A DNA stretch of 7,688 bases from Mycobacterium sp. (GTDB taxonomy: Bacteria > Actinomycetota > Actinomycetes > Mycobacteriales > Mycobacteriaceae), in assembly GCA_028706695.1 (NCBI GenBank), contig JAQTVU010000095.1:1-7688 (forward strand), in the 5' to 3' direction. This document shows, in pieces, positions 5,830 to 7,688 of the stretch. How positions within the stretch are numbered: position 1 is the stretch's first letter; every line of letters starts with the position of its first letter. The notes beneath the pieces are model-generated. The model did no database searches and was not told where the DNA came from. It was given only the letters and a program-made list of their open reading frames with translations. A program made the position numbers and the translations under genes.

Positions 5830-5845
5830 GCAGGGGCACCCCTGC
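5830..5845. promoter_or_regulatory. 16-base dyad, hairpin or operator
   Basis: GCAGGGG and CCCCTGC are perfect seven-base arms separated by CA. As RNA it would fold to a six-base stem with a four-base loop; as DNA it is a compact operator-like dyad. No T-run follows on either strand, so a terminator role is less likely. Confidence 0.3.
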
Positions 5846-5868
5846 GCACTCTCTGCGGCACCCGATCA

Positions 5869-5885
5869 ATTGTCGCCGTGACAAT
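5869..5885. promoter_or_regulatory. 17-base dyad upstream of the helicase gene
   Basis: ATTGTC and GACAAT are perfect six-base arms around GCCGT, a typical layout for an HTH repressor half-site pair. It is 72 bases before the helicase ATG, a fitting place to control that gene. TAATGT at 5911-5916 could be a -10 box, but no correctly spaced -35 is seen. Confidence 0.35.
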
Positions 5886-5956
5886 CCCCTCACTCGTCGG
5901 CCCAGCAAAGTAATGTCAGCTTCGTTTGGTGCTTGACGTCGGGAAGGGGGCGCCGC

Positions 5957-7688
5957 ATGGACGCGTTCGGTGTCCTGAACGAGGTGTTGGGCGACTACGA
6001 GAACTTCGTCAAGGGCTTCCTGGAGATCAAAGACGACCAGATCCGCAGCAAGGTCGAAAAGGAGATCGCCGACGGTCTGCTCTGGCCCGAGCCGTGGCTC
6101 GCGCTGAATCCGGCGTTCGAATCCGGCGGGACAGTCAGCGAACTGGTCGGCAGCGGTGTTCTCCACCCCGAAGCGACCAACATCTTCCGAGACCAAACGG
6201 GCAAAGAGATCGCCTTCCACCGGCATCAGACCGATGCCTTCGAGATCGCCAACCGTGGTGAGTCCTACGTACTCACCACCGGTACCGGCTCGGGCAAGTC
6301 GATGTCATACATCGTGCCGATCGTCGACCGGGTGCTGCGCGAAGGCTCCGGCAAGGGCGTGCGGGCCGTCGTCGTCTATCCGATGAATGCTCTGGCCAAC
6401 AGCCAGCTCAAGGAGCTGGAGAAGTTCCTCGGCAAGACGAACCCCAAGGTCAGCTTCGCGCGATACACGGGGCAGGAGAACAGGGAGGAACGCGAGAAGA
6501 CCCTTGCCTCTCCCCCGGACATCCTGCTGACCAACTACGTCATGTTGGAACTGATGCTCACCCGCCCGAAGGAGCGCAACAACCTCATCAGCAGCGCAGC
6601 GAACCTGTCCTTCCTGGTTCTCGACGAGCTCCATACCTATCGCGGCCGACAGGGCGCCGATGTGGCGATGCTCGTTCGCCGGTTACGTGGCGCCGTCAAC
6701 TCGCATGACGTCCAGTGCATCGGTACCAGCGCGACCCTCGCCGGTCCCGGCACCAAGGCCGAGCAACGCCAGCAGGTCGCCGAATTGGCAACAAGGATCT
6801 TCGGTGTCGAGATCCCTGCAGCCAACATCGTCGGGGAAACGCTCCGCCGTGCGACGATGGGCGAGACGGACCCGATAGCGCTGGCGGCCCGGCTGGCAGA
6901 ACAGGCGCCAGCAGAGTGGGAAGATCTCAAGGCCGATCCACTGGCAGTCTGGACCGAGCAGCACTTTGGTCTGCACACCGACGATAAGGGCAAGCTCGCG
7001 CGACGCCCGCCGTCCAAACTCAGCGATGCCGCCACGACATTGCACGACGAGACCAGGGTCGACGAGGCGGTCTGCCGCGACAAGCTGCAGGAGCTACTGC
7101 TTGCCGGCTCACGTACCCGCGACCCGCAGGGCCGCTCGCTGTTCGCCTTCAAGCTGCATCAGTTCATCGGTAAAGGCGACACCGTCTACACCAGTCTAGA
7201 ACCCCCGGCGAAGCGCTACCTGACCACTCAGTACCAGCGCAGCGCACCCAACAGGCCCGCGGGGCAGCCGCTGTTCCCGTTGGCGTTCTGCCGCGAGTGC
7301 GGCCACGAATTCCTCGTCGTCAACTTGGAGCGCGGGGGCGAAAATTTCAGCCCCCGCATCCCGAATTCCGATCTCGTCGAACACCCCGACGCTGACGGTC
7401 TGTTGCTTCTGACAGAGCAGCCGTGGCCCGATCCACACGACCGTGGGCTCCTCGACCTCGTCCCGGAGGATTGGCTAGTCTCCAGCGGGGGCGGTCAGGT
7501 TCTCGAGAAGGCCCGAATTCCAAAGTTGCCCAGGTCATTACGTGTCGATGAGTTCGGAACCATTACCGACGACGGTATGCCGGTGGCATTTTTTGAGCGG
7601 CTCGAATTCTGCCCGTCATGCAAGACGAGCTACGAGAGCAGCCGCCAGTCCCAGTTCTCCCGAGTCGCCAGCCTTGGCACCGAAGGCC
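5957..7688 (+). CDS. Large DExH-box helicase, N-terminal part (gene continues past the window)
   Basis: The frame is open from the ATG at 5957 to the last base, giving 577 residues with no stop. Superfamily 2 helicase motifs appear in order: HRHQ with Q91, Walker A TTGTGSGKS (107-115, K114), VVYPMNALANSQ (from about 139), YTGQENREER (170-179), LLTNYVMLE (around N193), Walker B DELH (223-226) and GTSAT (256-260). This is a complete first RecA-like domain. Then comes a helical insert and a probable zinc-binding module with CREC (C445, C448) and CPSC (C552, C555). The second RecA domain and C-terminus lie beyond the window. The motif wording and cysteine pairs recall the very large DUF1998-class helicases of defence systems, DruE of Druantia being my first guess; DISARM DrmA, MrfA/YprA-type or BREX-associated helicases are alternatives. 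GGGGG at 5946-5950 supports the start. Confidence 0.8.
   Translation, partial: MDAFGVLNEVLGDYENFVKGFLEIKDDQIRSKVEKEIADGLLWPEPWLALNPAFESGGTVSELVGSGVLHPEATNIFRDQTGKEIAFHRHQTDAFEIANRGESYVLTTGTGSGKSMSYIVPIVDRVLREGSGKGVRAVVVYPMNALANSQLKELEKFLGKTNPKVSFARYTGQENREEREKTLASPPDILLTNYVMLELMLTRPKERNNLISSAANLSFLVLDELHTYRGRQGADVAMLVRRLRGAVNSHDVQCIGTSATLAGPGTKAEQRQQVAELATRIFGVEIPAANIVGETLRRATMGETDPIALAARLAEQAPAEWEDLKADPLAVWTEQHFGLHTDDKGKLARRPPSKLSDAATTLHDETRVDEAVCRDKLQELLLAGSRTRDPQGRSLFAFKLHQFIGKGDTVYTSLEPPAKRYLTTQYQRSAPNRPAGQPLFPLAFCRECGHEFLVVNLERGGENFSPRIPNSDLVEHPDADGLLLLTEQPWPDPHDRGLLDLVPEDWLVSSGGGQVLEKARIPKLPRSLRVDEFGTITDDGMPVAFFERLEFCPSCKTSYESSRQSQFSRVASLGTEG

Larger units (their letters stand above)
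5596..5956. other. Divergent intergenic region rich in inverted repeats
   Basis: No gene fits here. The left part (about 5633-5660) is A/T-rich compared with the surroundings and probably holds the minus-strand operon promoter; TAATTAT-like sequence is present, but no convincing -35/-10 pair stands out. The right part leads to the helicase gene, with a G-rich ribosome site (GGGGG, 5946-5950) six bases before its ATG. Four inverted-repeat elements lie between and are listed separately. Confidence 0.6.

Noticed and set aside
5750..6226. Minus-strand open frame of 158 codons across the helicase start
   Set aside because: It runs through the dyad-rich gap and antisense to the helicase N-terminus, with no ribosome site or known pattern.
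1..7688. CRISPR array, integrase or transposase
   Set aside because: No regularly spaced direct repeats and no frame with recombinase or transposase motifs were seen on either strand.

Overview
The window looks like a stretch of accessory chromosome from a high-GC actinobacterium, with Mycobacterium, Rhodococcus, Gordonia or Nocardia as plausible hosts. Supporting signs are strong G/C bias at third codon positions, GTG starts, short overlaps between genes, and an AbiE-type pair of the sort common in those genera. The genus cannot be fixed from the sequence. No integrase, transposase or CRISPR array is present. The gene content (abortive-infection toxin-antitoxin, two HEPN-type proteins, an HTH/ImmA protease and a very large DExH helicase) is that of a defence island.

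Layout. Bases 1-391 hold no gene, but they carry a tRNA-derived fragment on the minus strand with a perfect T-arm, plus several dyads. A plus-strand run follows. It starts with a complete AbiEi-type antitoxin (392-1213). Next, overlapping by 4 bases, is an AbiEii-type nucleotidyltransferase toxin that stops right after its AEKL motif and lacks the family's C-terminal part (1210-1725). Then come a HEPN-motif protein (1770-2390) and, overlapping it by 14 bases, a 61-residue SH3-like small protein (2377-2562). A hairpin at 2582-2608 separates this run from a convergent minus-strand operon.

The minus-strand operon reads from 5595 down to 2674. Its order is an unrecognised 241-residue protein, an XRE-HTH/ImmA-IrrE metallopeptidase fusion with an N-terminal QLDLF sequence, and a DUF3644-like HEPN protein. 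The genes overlap by 8 and 4 bases, so they are very probably translated together. I propose that it is a regulated toxin or defence module: the DUF3644 protein would be the RNase effector, the HTH/protease the repressor-sensor, and the first protein an accessory or sensing subunit. This is the best candidate for an undescribed system in the window.

A 361-base divergent intergenic region (5596-5956) is rich in inverted repeats. Downstream of it, a large helicase starts at 5957 and runs off the right end with 577 residues visible. It has Walker A, DELH and GTSAT motifs and two CxxC pairs, and it resembles the large DUF1998-class helicases found in defence systems such as Druantia (DruE). The partner genes that would name the system lie outside the window.
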